Program-made: the position numbers and the translations under genes
Assembly: GCA_902464485.1 (NCBI GenBank)
Contig: CABQJJ010000086.1
Span: forward strand, 1-6,996
Direction of reading: 5' to 3'
Origin: an uncultured Collinsella sp.
GTDB lineage: Bacteria > Actinomycetota > Coriobacteriia > Coriobacteriales > Coriobacteriaceae
DNA: 6,996 nt
The notes under the pieces: generated by a model
The model's input: the letters and a program-made list of their open reading frames with translations, nothing else
Database searches by the model: none
Told to the model about the DNA's origin: nothing
Part shown: positions 6,189 to 6,996 of the stretch, one piece after another
Layout of the letters: every line of letters starts with the position of its first letter
Position numbering within the stretch: position 1 is the first letter of the stretch

Positions 6189-6985
6189 AGCATCACGCCG
6201 ATCGCCGCATGGCGCCCACAGGTGCCGCCCTCGTTGCGGTAGGAATAAAAGCGGTCGTTCTGACGAACGGTGGAAAGTTTGGTGTCCACAATGCCGTTCA
6301 CATCGACACCGGCATCCACCAGCGCCTCGCGAATGGCGGCGGAAAGATCGAGCATACGGGAAGCGGTAGCGTCGATGCACGCGAACTCGGCGGCAAAGCG
6401 ATCCATGAGCTCTTGGGACACCTCGTACTCGTCGCCCAGGATATGGGGCCCAATGTAGGCAGAGATGTCGTCCGGCTTGCAGCCAGCCGCCTCACAGAGC
6501 GCTTGGCACGCCTTGGCGGAAATGCGCGCAATCGTGCCCTTCCAGCCAGAGTGCACCACGGCAAAGCCGCCGGGAGCCACCAGCACCACGGGAACGCAAT
6601 CGGCAAAGCAGAGCATCACGGGTACCTCACGGGCCGTGCAGACGATGGCATCGCAGCCCTCGGCAATCTGCTCGCGAATGTTCTCGAGATCATCGGCACC
6701 GTTCGAGGTCACCGTCACGACACGGTCACCGTGTACCTGATTGGGAACAAGCAGGTTGTGCTCGCACTCGGCAGCCCCCATGGCCACGAGTACGCGGCGG
6801 CGATTTTCTTGAACGGCAAAGGGATCATCGCCAACATGCGTGCCCAGATTGAGTGAAGAGTACGCATCTTCGGAAACACCACCGGTGCGCTCGGTGAAGG
6901 CAAAGCGGACGTCGTGCGTCGCGCCCTCCACCAACGTAACCCCATCATGGTCGACACGCGAAACGTTGTCCGCACGTGCTGCCAT
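6185..6985 (-). CDS. pgeF: Peptidoglycan editing factor PgeF (YlmD/YfiH, laccase-domain family)
   Basis: This is a 266-residue protein of the YfiH/DUF152 family, formerly called polyphenol oxidase or multicopper oxidase and now known in E. coli as a cytoplasmic amidase that removes wrongly incorporated serine from UDP-MurNAc precursors; some relatives act on nucleosides. The zinc-site residues are all present: His85 in NQVHGDRV, Cys130 in CFADCVPV, and His145 in VVHSGWKGT. Further marks are FAFTERTGGVSEDAYSSLNLGTHVGD at 28-53, AYIGPHILGDEYEV at 177-189, LDL near 213, and the C-terminal FYSYRNEGGTCGRHAAIG at 247-263. Length is normal and the gene looks complete. Start ATG 6985 has GAGG seven bases upstream at the very right edge; the frame remains open to the edge, so a start farther out cannot be excluded. 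Its stop overlaps the pstS start by four bases. In Bacillus the homologue ylmD precedes ylmE (yggS); here the pst operon separates them. Confidence 0.95.
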   Translation of the reverse strand: MAARADNVSRVDHDGVTLVEGATHDVRFAFTERTGGVSEDAYSSLNLGTHVGDDPFAVQENRRRVLVAMGAAECEHNLLVPNQVHGDRVVTVTSNGADDLENIREQIAEGCDAIVCTAREVPVMLCFADCVPVVLVAPGGFAVVHSGWKGTIARISAKACQALCEAAGCKPDDISAYIGPHILGDEYEVSQELMDRFAAEFACIDATASRMLDLSAAIREALVDAGVDVNGIVDTKLSTVRQNDRFYSYRNEGGTCGRHAAIGVML

Positions 6986-6996
6986 ACTAAAGCCTC

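Noticed and set aside
6256..6269. Hairpin CGTTC-TGAC-GAACG near the end of pgeF, followed on the minus strand by TTTTATT
   Set aside because: It lies in codons for the conserved QNDRFYSYR stretch, the stem is only 5 bp and the T-rich run is offset, so codon constraint explains it better than a terminator before pstS.
6189..6380. 64-codon N-terminal extension of the pstS frame
   Set aside because: The extension is Arg/Cys/His-rich and overlaps conserved pgeF codons. A lipoprotein signal peptide starts precisely at the ATG at 6188.
1..6996. A hidden defence, toxin-antitoxin, mobile or CRISPR system
   Set aside because: All coding space is accounted for by recognisable housekeeping genes. No repeat array, transposase, recombinase or atypical-composition island is visible.

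Overview
This GC-rich window carries a tightly packed, single-direction gene set: every supported gene is on the minus strand, so transcription runs from high to low coordinates. Protein style and gene content (Gram-positive SepF, YlmD/E/F/G-type genes, a lipoprotein PstS, an acidic PhoU) suggest an actinobacterium. A Coriobacteriia/Collinsella-like gut organism is my best guess, but that is inference from style; no rRNA or other taxonomic marker is present.

In transcription order the layout is: pgeF/ylmD (6985-6185), then a complete high-affinity phosphate importer operon pstS-pstC-pstA-pstB-phoU (6188-1749), then a GC-rich hairpin that probably ends the phosphate transcript (1710-1679), then yggS/ylmE (1628-891), sepF/ylmF (830-105) and the first 27 codons of a yggT/ylmG gene running off the left edge (83-1). 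The + strand holds no gene I can support; its long open frames are mirror images of the minus-strand genes.

PstS captures phosphate outside the membrane, PstC and PstA form the channel, PstB powers import, and PhoU links transport state to Pho signalling. No PhoR/PhoB-type regulator lies in the window. The flanking genes belong to the division-linked ylmD-ylmE-sepF-ylmG neighbourhood known from Bacillus and other Gram-positives: PgeF edits peptidoglycan precursors, YggS handles PLP homeostasis, SepF tethers FtsZ to the membrane, and YggT is a small membrane protein.

Three points are out of the ordinary. The whole pst operon sits between ylmD and ylmE and so splits a usually contiguous cluster. 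pgeF and pstS overlap by ATGA with no convincing ribosome binding site for pstS. The yggT gene has a textbook Shine-Dalgarno sequence placed for an ATC start codon, with no ATG, GTG or TTG available between the in-frame SepF stop and the conserved N-terminus. I found no defence system, mobile element, CRISPR array or RNA gene.
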